From: Myxococcales bacterium
Lineage (GTDB): Bacteria; Myxococcota_A; Polyangia; Nannocystales; Nannocystaceae
Assembly: GCA_020633315.1 (NCBI GenBank)
Contig: JACKDV010000010.1
Location: 1 to 64,000, forward strand
DNA: 64,000 nucleotides
Reading direction: 5' to 3'
The notes beneath the pieces were generated by a model. The model was not told where the DNA came from, did not search any database, and saw only the letters and a program-made list of their open reading frames with translations. The position numbers and the translations under genes were made by a program. Below, piece by piece: positions 20,021 to 31,739 of this stretch; the first letter of the stretch is position 1; each line of letters begins with the position of its first letter.

Positions 20021-21319
20021 ATGGCCTTCGCTTCGCTTCGCCCCGAGATCCTCGTCGTCGCCCTGGTGCTGACCGCTTGCCCCGGCTCGGAGCCGGAGGG
20101 CGACGGCGGATCGGGGAGCGGGAGCACCACCGAGCCGGCGTCGAGCAGCGGAGGCACCACCGCTGCCGTCGACGACACCGCGGGCTCGGAGTCGAGCGGG
20201 GGCGGGGACGACATGCTGCCCTTCGATCCCGCGGGTCCCGACGCGGCGCCCGATCCCGCCCAGATGGGTCCGTACCCGGTGGGCGTGAGGACGGTGGAGC
20301 TGATCGACGACACGCGCCTCGACGACCAGGGCCAGCCGCGTCGCCTGGTCACCGAGATCTGGTACCCGGCGGCCGAGGACGCGCGGGGGCAGCCCGGTTA
20401 CGTGTACACCCTGCACGACCTGCTGACCGAGGAGGCCCTGGCGCTCCTCGACGAGATCCCCGATGTGGCGCTGCCCACCGATGCGGTGCGCGACGCCCCG
20501 CCGCGCGAGGGCAGCGAGCGCTTCCCCATCGTGCTGTTCAGCCACGGCTCGTCGGGCATGCGCATGCAGTCCACCTTCCTCACCGTGTTCCTCGCCAGCC
20601 ACGGCCACGTGGTGGCGGGGCCCGATCACGCGGGCAACACCCTGAGCGACGCCGTGATCGCGGGCGGTCCCGATCCCGAGGCCCAGCTCGAGAGCCTGGG
20701 CCTGCGCACCGACGACATGGGCTTCGTGCTGCAGTACCTGCAGGGCCTCGACGGCGCCGACGAGCTGGGGGCGATCGTGGACGGCGAGCGCGTGGGCGCG
20801 ACCGGGCACAGCTACGGGGCGCTCACCACCCTGCGCATGCTCGCCGAGGGGCGGCCGATCGACGTGGCGGTGGCCCAGGCCCCGCCCGGCTACGAGTACG
20901 TGTGGTTCGGCTCGCTGCCCAACCAGCCCGAGGACATCACGGTGCCGGTGATGCTGCACGCGGGCGAGATCGACATGACCACCCCGCTGGCCGACGCCGA
21001 GGGGATCTACGATCGCCTCACCGCCCCGCGGAGCCTGCTCACCGTGCGCGACGGCGGGCACTTCACCTTCAGCGACATGTGCACCTTCGACCTGTCGGTG
21101 ATCCAGCTCGCGGTGGAGATCGGGCTGAGCCAGGCGCTCGAGGACGGCTGCACCGACGCCCACATCACCCCGGAGCTGGCGCTGCCCCTGCAGCGGCACT
21201 ACGCGATCGGCCTGCTCAACGGGCACCTGCGCGACTCGCCGGGGAGCCTGGCCCTGATGACGCAGGAGGCCGGCGAGGCCCTGGCCCCGGGGATGTTCGA
21301 GCTCCGCTACGAGCCGTAG
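20021..21319 (+). CDS. Alpha/beta-hydrolase lipoprotein (PAF-acetylhydrolase/dienelactone-hydrolase-like)
   Basis: A 432-residue predicted lipoprotein hydrolase. The signal peptide ends in LVLTAC, and a 45-residue Ser/Thr/Gly linker follows (SGSGSTTEPASSSGG), of the kind common in Nannocystineae lipoproteins. The catalytic domain shows YPVGVRTVEL, VLFSHG (oxyanion region), the nucleophile elbow GHSYGA, the likely acid HAGEIDMTTPL and the likely catalytic His in GGHFTFSD. The layout fits bacterial PAF-acetylhydrolase-like esterases. The substrate is unknown; it should act at the cell surface or in the periplasm. Confidence 0.9.
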   Translation: MAFASLRPEILVVALVLTACPGSEPEGDGGSGSGSTTEPASSSGGTTAAVDDTAGSESSGGGDDMLPFDPAGPDAAPDPAQMGPYPVGVRTVELIDDTRLDDQGQPRRLVTEIWYPAAEDARGQPGYVYTLHDLLTEEALALLDEIPDVALPTDAVRDAPPREGSERFPIVLFSHGSSGMRMQSTFLTVFLASHGHVVAGPDHAGNTLSDAVIAGGPDPEAQLESLGLRTDDMGFVLQYLQGLDGADELGAIVDGERVGATGHSYGALTTLRMLAEGRPIDVAVAQAPPGYEYVWFGSLPNQPEDITVPVMLHAGEIDMTTPLADAEGIYDRLTAPRSLLTVRDGGHFTFSDMCTFDLSVIQLAVEIGLSQALEDGCTDAHITPELALPLQRHYAIGLLNGHLRDSPGSLALMTQEAGEALAPGMFELRYEP

Positions 21320-21484
21320 CGCTCCTCGTAGACGACGCGAGGCTCGATTGCGCGCGAGCGCGGCGGAGAGCGGTTCGGGAGGTAGCTCGACTCACGTCGA
21401 TGACGCGGCCCTCGCAGGAGGAGCCCTCGCGAGCTTCCCCGGTCGAAACGATCGACCCTCCTCCGCCTTGTCCCGCTCGCGATC

Positions 21485-24247
21485 GTGGGACAAGCTGCGG
21501 TGCGTCGGCTGGAGATGGAGGCGACCTCGGACAAGGCGGTGGCCCGGGCCCACGTCAACGATCGCTTGATGCAGGCCGAGGTGGCCCGCCGCCTGTTCGG
21601 GGCGGGGGCCGGGCTCGCGGTGAAGGTGGGGCGCTTCGTGGTGCTCGAGCGGATCGGCGAGGGAGGGATGGGCTCGGTCCATCGCGCCTACGACCCCGAG
21701 CTCGACCGGCAGGTGGCCCTCAAGGTGCTCGCGCCCCGCCCCACGCTCTCGAGCGCGGACGACGAGCGGCTGCTCCGAGAGGCGAGCGCCATGGCGCGCC
21801 TCAACCACCCCAACGTGGTCACGGTCTACGAGGCCGGCCGCTCGGGGGACGAGGTGTTCGTGGCGATGGAGCTGGTCGACGGCGTGGACCTGCGCACCTG
21901 GGTCCGCGAGCGCTCGTCGCGGCCCCGGGATGCGAGCGTGGAGCTGGAGGTCGTGCTCGGGCTGCTGGTGCAGGCGGGGCGCGGGCTGGCGGCGGCCCAC
22001 GAGGTGGGGCTGGTGCACCGGGACTTCAAGCCCTCCAACGTGCTCGTGGGGGGCGATGGTCGGGTCCGCGTGGCCGACTTCGGGCTCGCGCGATCGATGG
22101 TCGAGGCGAGCCAGAGCGTGGAGGTGGACGACCTGGCCGGTGACGATGCCGAGCGCTCGTTTGCGGTCACGCGCAGCGGCGCCGTGCTGGGCACGCCGCG
22201 CTACATGGCCCCCGAGCAGCGGGCCGGCACGGCGGTCGACGACAAGGCCGATCAGTTCGCCTTCTGTGTGACGGCGTGGGAGCTGCTGCTCGGTCGCCAC
22301 CCGTGGCCGGACGACGAGGAGCCCACCGAGGAGCCCCCGCGGGCGCCCGAGGGCGCGCCCGAGCGGATCGTGGAGGTGCTCCGCCGCGGCCTCCATGCCG
22401 ATCCCGGCCGACGTCACGAGTCCATGGCGGCGCTGCTGGCCGCGCTCGATCCGGCTCCGCCGGCACCTCGCTCGCGGTGGCTCGTCGTGGCGGGGACGGT
22501 GGCGCTGAGCGTGGTGGCGACCATCGGGCTGATCGCCCAGCGGGACGAGCCCGGGTCGCCCTGCGACGCCGAGGCGGGGCGGGTGGGCACGGTGTGGAAT
22601 GCCGGGCGCCGAGACGAGCTCGCGGCGGCGCTGCGATCGAGCGGCGCGAGCCATGCGGAGGCGACGGTGCGCCTGGTGGGCGAGCGCCTCGACGAGCTCG
22701 CGACGCAGTGGGCCGGAGCCGCGAGGGCGGCCTGCGAGGCGAGGCTCCACGATCCAGGCACGGCCTCGGGAGCCTCGAGCGCCGCGCCCTCGTGCCTCGA
22801 CGCGCGACTGGCCGAGCTCGACGCGCTGGTCGACGTGCTCGCTCGGGGTGACGACGACGTCGCCCGGCGTGCGGTGGATGCCGTGTGGCAGCTCGGCGGC
22901 GTGGAGCTGTGCGCCGACCCTCGCTACCTGGCCGCGACGACTCCGCCGCGGGAGGCCGAGCGAGCAGAGCGGGTCGCCGGGCTGCGCGAGCGCCTGGCCC
23001 ACGCGAGCGCGTACGACGACGCGGGACGCCTGGCCGAGGCCGAGGCCCTGGCCGCCGAGCTGCTCCCCGAGATCCGCGAGCTCGACCATCCTCCGCTGAC
23101 GGTGGATGTCCTCCTGATGCTCGGGCGGCTGCGCTATCGGGTCGGCGATCGGCGGGTGGCCGGGGCGACGCTGGAAGAGGCCTTCGAGTCCGCGACCGCG
23201 CTCGGCTACGAGCACGGGGCCTACGTCGCGGCGTCGCGGCTGATGTTCCTCGAGGCGGTGATGCTCGGCCACACCGACGTGGGGGCCACCTGGGAGCGCG
23301 TGGCGGTGGCCCTCCACGCCCGCATCGACGACGGCGACCCGGCCAAGCTGGCCAGGCTGCTCGAGATCCGCGGCTCGCTCGCCCGGGCGCGCGGCGAGCT
23401 CTCCGAGGGCGAGGCGCGCCTGGAGGAGGCCCTGGCCGCGCTGCGGGCGATGGAGCACCCGCCGCTCCAGCGGCTGTCGACCGTGCTCAACGAGCGGGGC
23501 AACCTGGCCATGGTCCGCGGCGACTACGAGGAGGCCACCCGTCGATACGAGGAGGCGGCGCGGTCCTTCGAGCGCTCGCACGGCCCCGAGCACCCCGCCA
23601 CCGCGACCGCGCTCTACAACCTCGGGGTGGCGCACTACCACCGCAGCGCCTTCGCGCTCGCCGAGGACGAATTCCAGCGGGCGCTCCGGCTGCGGCGGGC
23701 CGCGTTCGGCGGGGCGGGCCCCGAGGTGAGCGCCAGCCTCACCGCGCTCGCCAACCTCTACGACGAGCAGGGGCAGCACGAGCGCGCGCTGCCGTTCGCG
23801 CTCGAGGCCGTGGAGCTGCTGCGCCGCTCCGGCTCGTCGATGGATCTGGCCAACGCGCTGTCCAACCTGTCGCTGGTGCACGGGGGGCTCGGCCGCGAGG
23901 ACGCGGCCCTGCAGGCGGCCGAGGAGGCGCTGCGGATCCGCGAGGAGCATGCGCGACCCGATTCCCCCGAGCTCGGCGAGAGCCTGATCAACCTGGCCAC
24001 CATGTACTCCACGCGAGGCGAGCACGCCCGAGCCCTCGAGGTGGCGCAGCGGGGCGTCGCGATCTTCGAGGCGCTGGGAGACGAGCACCCGGAGCTCGGC
24101 GCCGCCCTGGTGGCGCTGGCGTCGGTGCAGCGCAGGGCGGGTCACGGCGCCGAGGCGCAGCAGAGCTACGAGCGTGGCCTGTCCATCCTCCCCCCCGACC
24201 ACCCCGAACGCGCGGGGCACCCGGGTGCTACCCTCGGCCGACCATGA
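21485..24247 (+). CDS. Transmembrane Ser/Thr protein kinase with TPR output region
   Basis: A 920-residue eukaryotic-type kinase. The kinase domain (about 50-320) has GEGGMG, VALKVL (Lys80), HRDFKPSN (179-186), DFGLAR and APEQ. A membrane helix lies at about 332-350. The extracytoplasmic part (about 500-910) contains several TPR units (for example YNLGVAHYHRSAFALAEDEF, LANLYDEQGQHERAL, LINLATMYSTRGEHARAL), likely a protein-binding sensor. GTG 21485 is the most upstream start; ATG 21515 is an equally plausible one. The stop overlaps the sigma-factor start (ATGA), so the two are translationally coupled. Confidence 0.93.
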   Translation: MGQAAVRRLEMEATSDKAVARAHVNDRLMQAEVARRLFGAGAGLAVKVGRFVVLERIGEGGMGSVHRAYDPELDRQVALKVLAPRPTLSSADDERLLREASAMARLNHPNVVTVYEAGRSGDEVFVAMELVDGVDLRTWVRERSSRPRDASVELEVVLGLLVQAGRGLAAAHEVGLVHRDFKPSNVLVGGDGRVRVADFGLARSMVEASQSVEVDDLAGDDAERSFAVTRSGAVLGTPRYMAPEQRAGTAVDDKADQFAFCVTAWELLLGRHPWPDDEEPTEEPPRAPEGAPERIVEVLRRGLHADPGRRHESMAALLAALDPAPPAPRSRWLVVAGTVALSVVATIGLIAQRDEPGSPCDAEAGRVGTVWNAGRRDELAAALRSSGASHAEATVRLVGERLDELATQWAGAARAACEARLHDPGTASGASSAAPSCLDARLAELDALVDVLARGDDDVARRAVDAVWQLGGVELCADPRYLAATTPPREAERAERVAGLRERLAHASAYDDAGRLAEAEALAAELLPEIRELDHPPLTVDVLLMLGRLRYRVGDRRVAGATLEEAFESATALGYEHGAYVAASRLMFLEAVMLGHTDVGATWERVAVALHARIDDGDPAKLARLLEIRGSLARARGELSEGEARLEEALAALRAMEHPPLQRLSTVLNERGNLAMVRGDYEEATRRYEEAARSFERSHGPEHPATATALYNLGVAHYHRSAFALAEDEFQRALRLRRAAFGGAGPEVSASLTALANLYDEQGQHERALPFALEAVELLRRSGSSMDLANALSNLSLVHGGLGREDAALQAAEEALRIREEHARPDSPELGESLINLATMYSTRGEHARALEVAQRGVAIFEALGDEHPELGAALVALASVQRRAGHGAEAQQSYERGLSILPPDHPERAGHPGATLGRP
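24229..24234 (+). promoter_or_regulatory. -10-like TACCCT element inside the kinase gene end
   Basis: TACCCT lies nine bases before ATG 24244. It could give the sigma factor its own leaderless transcript in addition to read-through from the kinase gene. Confidence 0.35.
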
Positions 24248-24846
24248 CGCCGGATCCCGAGCTGCTCCGGAGGTGGCGGGCCGGCGATCGCGAGGCCGGC
24301 AACGAGCTGCTGACCCGGCACTTCGGCTCGGTGCGGCGCTTCTTCGCGAGCAAGGTGGCCGGGGCCGACGTGGAGGACCTGGTGCAGCGGACCTTCGCGG
24401 GCTGCGTGGAGGCGGCCGAGCGCTTCCGCGGCGACGCTCGCTTCTCGACCTTCCTGTTCTCGATCGCCCGGCGCCAGCTCTACCGGCACTTCCGCGACAG
24501 CGCTCGCGACGGCGCCCGCACCGAGCCCGATCTCAGCCTCTCGTCGGTCCTCGAGCTCGGCCAGTCGCCCAGCTCGATCGTCGCGGGGGCGGAGATGGAG
24601 GCGCTGCTCCTGCAGGCGCTGCAGCGCGTGCCCGTGGACCAGCAGACGATGCTCGAGCTGCACTACTGGGAGGACCTCAGCGCGGCCGAGATCGCCGAGG
24701 TGCTCGAGATCCAGCCGGGCAACGTGCGGACCCGGCTGCACCGGGCCCGGGCCGCGCTGCGCAGCGCCCTGCAGGAGCTGGTCGGCCACGAGTCCGACCA
24801 AGAGGACGTGGACGAGGTCGCGCGCGTGCTCGGACGCAAGGTCTGA
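24244..24846 (+). CDS. ECF-type RNA polymerase sigma factor
   Basis: A 200-residue extracytoplasmic-function sigma factor. Region 2 (about 22-85) is LTRHFGSVRRFFASK, DVEDLVQRTFAGCVEA and FSTFLFSIARRQLYRHFR. Region 4 (about 125-178) is LELHYWEDLSAAEIAEVLEI followed by NVRTRLHRARAALR. The ATG overlaps the kinase stop. No anti-sigma factor gene is adjacent, so the coupled kinase is the natural candidate regulator, as in the known PknT-EcfP system of Vibrio. A short acidic tail (HESDQEDVDEVARV) follows region 4. Target genes are unknown. Confidence 0.93.
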   Translation: MTPDPELLRRWRAGDREAGNELLTRHFGSVRRFFASKVAGADVEDLVQRTFAGCVEAAERFRGDARFSTFLFSIARRQLYRHFRDSARDGARTEPDLSLSSVLELGQSPSSIVAGAEMEALLLQALQRVPVDQQTMLELHYWEDLSAAEIAEVLEIQPGNVRTRLHRARAALRSALQELVGHESDQEDVDEVARVLGRKV

Positions 24847-24879
24847 GCCGCGCGCGACGCAGGCCGAGCGGCCCGGATC

Positions 24880-25728
24880 CTAGAGCTCGCCCCAGAGCGA
24901 GAAGTGCCCCTTGGGATCGCCGCTGAGGTCCCACTTGAACATCGACCACTTGTCGTCGTTGCCGGGGACGTAGCGCCAGTAGAGGTAGTAGGCCCCGGCC
25001 GCGCTGGTCTCGAGATCGACGAGGCCGAGGTAGGAGCCGTCGCCGGGGAAGGTGTTGAGCCCCGCGCGGTAGGTGCCGGTGCCCCGGTTGCAGGTGGACC
25101 AGCGCATGCGCTGGTTCCAGCCGGTGGGGTAGCAGCCGCCGCCGGGCAGGCAGCCCATGAAATTGGCGGTCACGTTGGTGATGCAGGTGCCGCCCGCCTT
25201 GCAGTTGGGTCCGACCGGCTTGCCGTTGGTGGCGTCCTGCCACCCGCTGATGTCGGTGCAGCTCGAGTACGAGCGGAAGGCCTGGTCCCCGGCCGCGAAG
25301 CCAGGCAGCTCGCTGACGTGGAAGCCCTCGGGCACCGACGACTCGCCCGCGACCAGCGAGCGCAAGAGCTCGTGGTCCGCGACGAGCTCGAGCGGGGGCT
25401 CCTCGTCGGTCGGGGCCACGGCGAGGAAGACCTCGAGCGGGGTGGCGTCGAGCAGCTCCTCCACGCTCCCCACGGGGATGCTGCCGTCGAGGCCGTGCTC
25501 GAGCACCCCGATGGTGCCGGAGGGCTCCAGCACGAACGCCAGCGTGCTGCCTCCCGGCGACTGCAGCTCGGCCAGGATCGTCGAGTCGGCTCCGAGCACT
25601 TCCTCCAGCGGGTGCTCGACCGCGTTGCGCTCCTCGATGATCCCGTCGTCGGGATCCTCCACGGCGCTGCAGGCAAGGGTGTTGGTGGTCGTCGCCACTG
25701 CGACGAGGAGCAGGGTTCGCTTGATCAT
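24880..25728 (-). CDS. Secreted or lipid-anchored hypothetical protein with Cys-rich C-terminal domain
   Basis: A 282-residue exported protein. The signal sequence MIKRTLLLVAVATTTNTLAC ends in a probable lipobox (TLAC). An acidic region of about 150 residues follows, then a C-terminal domain with seven cysteines (SSCTDISGW, NCKAGGTC, MGCLPGGGC, WSTCNRGTG) and many aromatics that looks like a disulphide-bonded beta domain. No family recognised. GAGGACG upstream of ATG 25728 may be its ribosome site. It is convergent with the sigma-factor gene and downstream of the NtrC-like regulator. Confidence 0.8.
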   Translation of the reverse strand: MIKRTLLLVAVATTTNTLACSAVEDPDDGIIEERNAVEHPLEEVLGADSTILAELQSPGGSTLAFVLEPSGTIGVLEHGLDGSIPVGSVEELLDATPLEVFLAVAPTDEEPPLELVADHELLRSLVAGESSVPEGFHVSELPGFAAGDQAFRSYSSCTDISGWQDATNGKPVGPNCKAGGTCITNVTANFMGCLPGGGCYPTGWNQRMRWSTCNRGTGTYRAGLNTFPGDGSYLGLVDLETSAAGAYYLYWRYVPGNDDKWSMFKWDLSGDPKGHFSLWGEL

Positions 25729-25979
25729 CGTTGTCGTCGTCCTCGAGGACGCGCGCCCGTGCCCGAGGCCCCACGCCCATCGCGGGTCCCGAGGCGCGGG
25801 CACGACGTCCGCGTCTTCGCCTCGGTTAGTTCCAGCCGAGCTCGGGTCGTTACACGAGCCGTGGCACTCGCCTGGGGGGCGAATCCGACCGCGGCGGTCG
25901 AGCCGGATGGCTCGCGCCCGGGCGCGGCTCGGGCCGCGGAGCCGGTGTTCGACGGCGTGGGGGATCGATTCACAAACTC

Positions 25980-27307
<1,328 letters not shown>

Positions 27308-27311
<4 letters not shown>

Positions 27312-28666
27312 GAGGTCTCCGGGGACGAGGGCACGGGCTCGCGGGGCACGGTGAGCACGGCTCGGCAGCCGCCCTCGGGGCGGTCGAGCAGCTCCAGGGT
27401 ACCGCCGTGCTGCTCGGCGATGGCCCGCGCCACGGTCAGGCCGATGCCGCTGCCGCTGGGCTTGGTGGTGGAGCCGGGGCGGAACAGCAGGGGGCGGATC
27501 TCGGGGTCGATGCCGGGGCCGTCGTCGAGGACCTCGAAGCACACGCGCTCGTCGTCGGCGTCGCGGACCCGCAGCCGCACCTGGCCTCCGCGGGGGCTGG
27601 CGTCGAGCCCGTTGTGCAGCAGGTTGCCGAGCACCTGGGCGAGCTTGCGGGGGTCGCAGGCCAGGGATCCCTCGCGGCCGATCTCGGCGTGGAGGGTGAC
27701 CCCGCTCGCCTCGGCGAGCGGGCGGTGCAGGGCCACCGCTCGCTCCACCAGCTCGGTGGTCGAGGTCTCGCGGCGGGTCATCTCGGTGAGCGGCCGCGAG
27801 AAGTTGAGGAACTCCTCGATGATCGAGCCCATGCGCTCGACCTCCTCGACGAGCACGCCCATGCGCTGGGATTCCTTGGTGCCGGCCTCGAAGCGCCGGG
27901 CGAGCAGGCTGGCCAGGCCCTGCACCGAGGCGAGCGGGTTCTTGAGCTCGTGGGCCACCGCGCCCGAGAGCCGCCACAGCTCGCGGTTGCGGTCCTGCAT
28001 GGTGGCGAGGGTCTCGGCGCGCGCCTCCTGGGCGCCCCGCACCGCCCGCTCGACGGCGCCGCGCAGCAGCAGGCCGAAGGTGGTGGTGGCCATCATCACC
28101 ATCGACAGGACCACGGCCATGGTGATCGCGAAGGCGGGGCCCCCCAGGCGGGGGAGCACCTCGGCGAAGACCTCGGGGACGAGGCGGGGGGCGGGGAAGA
28201 GGTCGTCGGCGGCTAGCCCCCACACGAAGACGATGCTCAGCACCAGCGGGATCCACACCACCCGCGGCCGCCCCACCACCGCGCCGAACAGGAAGGTGAT
28301 GGGAGGGAAGAGCACGACCAGCGGGCTGTGGATCCCTCCGGTGAGGGTGATGAGGGTGGCGTGCACCACCATCACCGAGCCCAGGATCTCGGTGGACTTG
28401 CGGGGGGGCAGCCACTGGGCGTGGAAGTGCGGGCGATCACGGAGGGTGAGCAGCAGCAGCATGGTGGCCACGCCGCCGGCGAGGGCGATCTTCCAGGGGG
28501 TCTGGTCGTAGGTGGCCAGCAGCGCGGCGATGGTGAGCGCCACCACGGTCGCTCCCATGCGCGCCCGCAGCAGGAAGCGGAACATCGCCGCGAGCTCGCG
28601 GTCGGTGAGGCGGCCGATGTCGTCGTCGCGGGAGCCGAGGGTCGGGAGGGCGCTGAGGTCGAGCAT
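27308..28666 (-). CDS. Membrane histidine kinase (NtrB-like partner of the NtrC regulator)
   Basis: A 452-residue sensor kinase. About five or six membrane helices cover residues 38-205 and form the input domain, with no periplasmic sensor loop of note. The H-box is AVAHELKNPLASVQG with His239. The ATP-binding domain has NLLHNGLDA (N-box), DDGPGIDPEI (G1) and GSGIGLTVARAI (G2). The stop overlaps the regulator start. The signal is unknown; the compact multi-helix input suggests sensing in or at the membrane. Confidence 0.93.
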
Positions 28667-28793
28667 CGGCACGTCCGGGGCCGTTGCAGGATCGGGGCCG
28701 AGGGCTCCGCGTGCAAACGAGCGGCAGGGCCGGGGCGCGAGCCCGGGGTGCCGGAGGCTCGACACCCCCGTCGGTCCGTCGCCCGATGGTCTC

Positions 28794-29368
28794 CTAGCGC
28801 GCGTGCCTGGCCAGCAGCGCGGCCAGCAGCTGCCCCGCGCTGCGCAGGGGGGTGGTGTCGGCATGGGCGCGGCTGAGCAGCAGGGCCCCCTCCAGGGTGC
28901 ACAGCACGAGGTTGGCGACGGGCACGACCTGCTCGGGGGGCACGCCCCAGCGAGGCAGGCGCTGCTCGATCACGGCCTGCCAGCGGGCGTACGAGGCCGA
29001 GCAGGCGCGCTGCAGGGGAGGGGACTGCGAGGCGGCCTCGAGCGCCACCGTGGCCACGGGGCAGCCGTCGAGGAAGCGGGAGGCCTCGAGGCGATCGGCC
29101 AGGGCGTCGGCCACGGCTCGGATGGCCTCGCCGGGCTCGCTCGCGGCGTCGACCAGGGCGAGCAGCTCCTCGTGCATCTGCTGCCCCGAGTGCTGCAGCG
29201 CCGCCTCGGCGAGCTGCTCCTTGCCGCCGGGGAAGTGGAAGTACAGCGAGCCCCGCGGCGCTCCGCTGGCCTCCACGATCTGCTTGAGTCCGGTGGCGTG
29301 GTAGCCCTGGCGTCGCAGCAGAGCGGCGGTGGTCTCCACGAAGCGGGCGCGGCTGTCGATGGGGCTCT

Positions 29369-29372
<4 letters not shown>
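28794..29372 (-). CDS. TetR-family transcriptional regulator (LmrA/YxaF-like)
   Basis: A 192-residue TetR repressor. The N-terminal helix-turn-helix is clear: FVETTAALLRRQGYHATGL, IVEASGAPRGSLYFHFPGGK. The ligand domain, with FLDGCPVATVALEAA, is of the LmrA/YxaF C-terminal type, which often senses small hydrophobic or electrophilic compounds. The start ATG 29372 overlaps the stop of the upstream reductase gene (ATGA), so regulator and enzyme are one operon. The palindrome inside the operon promoter at 30671-30688 is its likely operator (inference). Confidence 0.93.
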
Positions 29373-30661
<1,289 letters not shown>

Positions 30662-30668
30662 GGGTCGA

Positions 30669-30696
30669 ACTATACCGTTCGGTTTATATATGTCAA
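30669..30696 (-). promoter_or_regulatory. Strong sigma-70-type promoter of the reductase-TetR operon
   Basis: Reading the reverse strand: TTGACA (30696-30691), 16-base spacer, TATAGT (30674-30669), then seven bases to GTG 30661. This is a near-consensus promoter in an unusually AT-rich island of about 45 bases. Confidence 0.75.
30671..30688. promoter_or_regulatory. Candidate TetR operator between -35 and -10
   Basis: tataccg / cggt(t)tata is an inverted repeat around TT, with one extra T in the right arm and the ACCG..CGGT core seen in many TetR operators. It fills the promoter spacer, so bound repressor would block polymerase and autoregulate the operon. Confidence 0.55.
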
Positions 30697-30850
30697 TCGG
30701 TCCATATGAAATGCGTGAAATGCACGAGTGCGGCCCCGCACCGAGCGGGTCGAGGGGCCGCGCCCGACACCCCTGTCGATCACCCGAGCAGAGCGAGCCC
30801 GTGCCTGCCCGTGGGTGCGCCCGCCGGGCGGGCTCGATCCCGGCGCGCCC

Positions 30851-30866
30851 TGGCACGAGCATTGCT
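30851..30866 (+). promoter_or_regulatory. Consensus-like sigma-54 -24/-12 element before the GST gene
   Basis: TGGCACG-N4-TTGCT matches the sigma-54 consensus at every conserved position. The -12 element ends seven bases before ATG 30873; the expected transcription start (about 12 bases after GC) would fall at or just past that ATG, which is a problem for its use by this gene. Confidence 0.4.
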
Positions 30867-30872
30867 AAACCA

Positions 30873-31739
30873 ATGGCGACCTTGGACGTCGCGCTCTACT
30901 GCTACCCCGGCTCGCTGTACTCCTCGATCGCGCGCCTCGGTCTGGCCGAGAAGCACGTGCGCTACGAGGAGCGCCTGGTCGACATCGGCCCGGCCATGAG
31001 GAGCTACGCGCCGCAGTACATGCGGATCAACCCGCGCGGCGTGGTGCCCACCCTCGAGGTGAGGGGCGAGCGGATCACCGATGCCACCCGGATCATCGCC
31101 TGGGTCGACGAGCACCTGCCGGGCCCTCCGCTCACCCCCGCCGATCCGAGCGAGGCCCAGCGCATGCGCGAGTGGATGGACCGGGCCGACGCGATCCCGT
31201 GCCGCGAGCTCTCGTATGGCTCGCTGCCCGGCCCCATGCGACCGCTGGCCCGCTACGTGGTCCAGCCCCGTCGCATGAGGCTCCTGCGACGATACCGGGC
31301 GCGCAACCCCGAGCTGGCCGAGCGCTACGACGCGCGGCTGCGTGACGTGGAGCAGTGGACCGCCACGATCCTCGACCCGGCCGCCATGGACGCGCTGTGG
31401 GCCCAGGTCAATGGAACCCTCGACGATCTCGAGGACCGGCTCGAGGCGCAGCGCTACGTGGCGGGCTCGTGCTTCAGCCTGGCCGACGTGCTGTGGACCC
31501 CGATCCTGGCGCGGCTGCGCATGCTGGGGCTCGACGAGGGCTTCGGCAGTCGGCGGGCGGTGGCGGCCTACTATGCGCGCATGCGGGCGCGCCCCTCCTT
31601 TCGCGAGGCCGAGGTGGCCGAGCGCGTGCCGGCGGGCAAGGTGGCACGCCTGCTCGCGGGATTCTTGCTGCCGCGGCTGCTGGTGGCGGCCGCGTTGGTG
31701 ACGGCGCTGATCTGGGCGCTGGTGAAGGCGGTGCAGTGA
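30873..31739 (+). CDS. Glutathione S-transferase-like protein with C-terminal membrane anchor
   Basis: A 288-residue GST-fold protein. The thioredoxin-like N-terminal domain (about 5-80) shows LYCYPGSLYSSIARLGLAEK, the cis-Pro segment NPRGVVPTLEV and ITDATRIIAWV. The helical C-terminal domain includes YVAGSCFSLADVLWTPILARL (N-capping/hydrophobic staple). The last 30 residues (LLAGFLLPRLLVAAALVTALIW) form one hydrophobic helix with a short basic/polar tail, so the protein is tail-anchored. Eukaryotic GDAP1 has a comparable layout. The stop overlaps the next start (TGATG), so it is coupled to the COQ4-like gene. Confidence 0.88.
   Translation: MATLDVALYCYPGSLYSSIARLGLAEKHVRYEERLVDIGPAMRSYAPQYMRINPRGVVPTLEVRGERITDATRIIAWVDEHLPGPPLTPADPSEAQRMREWMDRADAIPCRELSYGSLPGPMRPLARYVVQPRRMRLLRRYRARNPELAERYDARLRDVEQWTATILDPAAMDALWAQVNGTLDDLEDRLEAQRYVAGSCFSLADVLWTPILARLRMLGLDEGFGSRRAVAAYYARMRARPSFREAEVAERVPAGKVARLLAGFLLPRLLVAAALVTALIWALVKAVQ

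Noticed and set aside
21392..24220. A 942-codon open frame antisense to the second kinase gene
   Set aside because: It mirrors a real gene in GC-rich DNA; its translation is a low-complexity mix of His, Gly, Arg and Leu with no family content. The same reasoning removes long antisense frames at 5322-7340, 7402-9393, 17921-19738, 26055-28511, 34200-38003 and 56013-58937.
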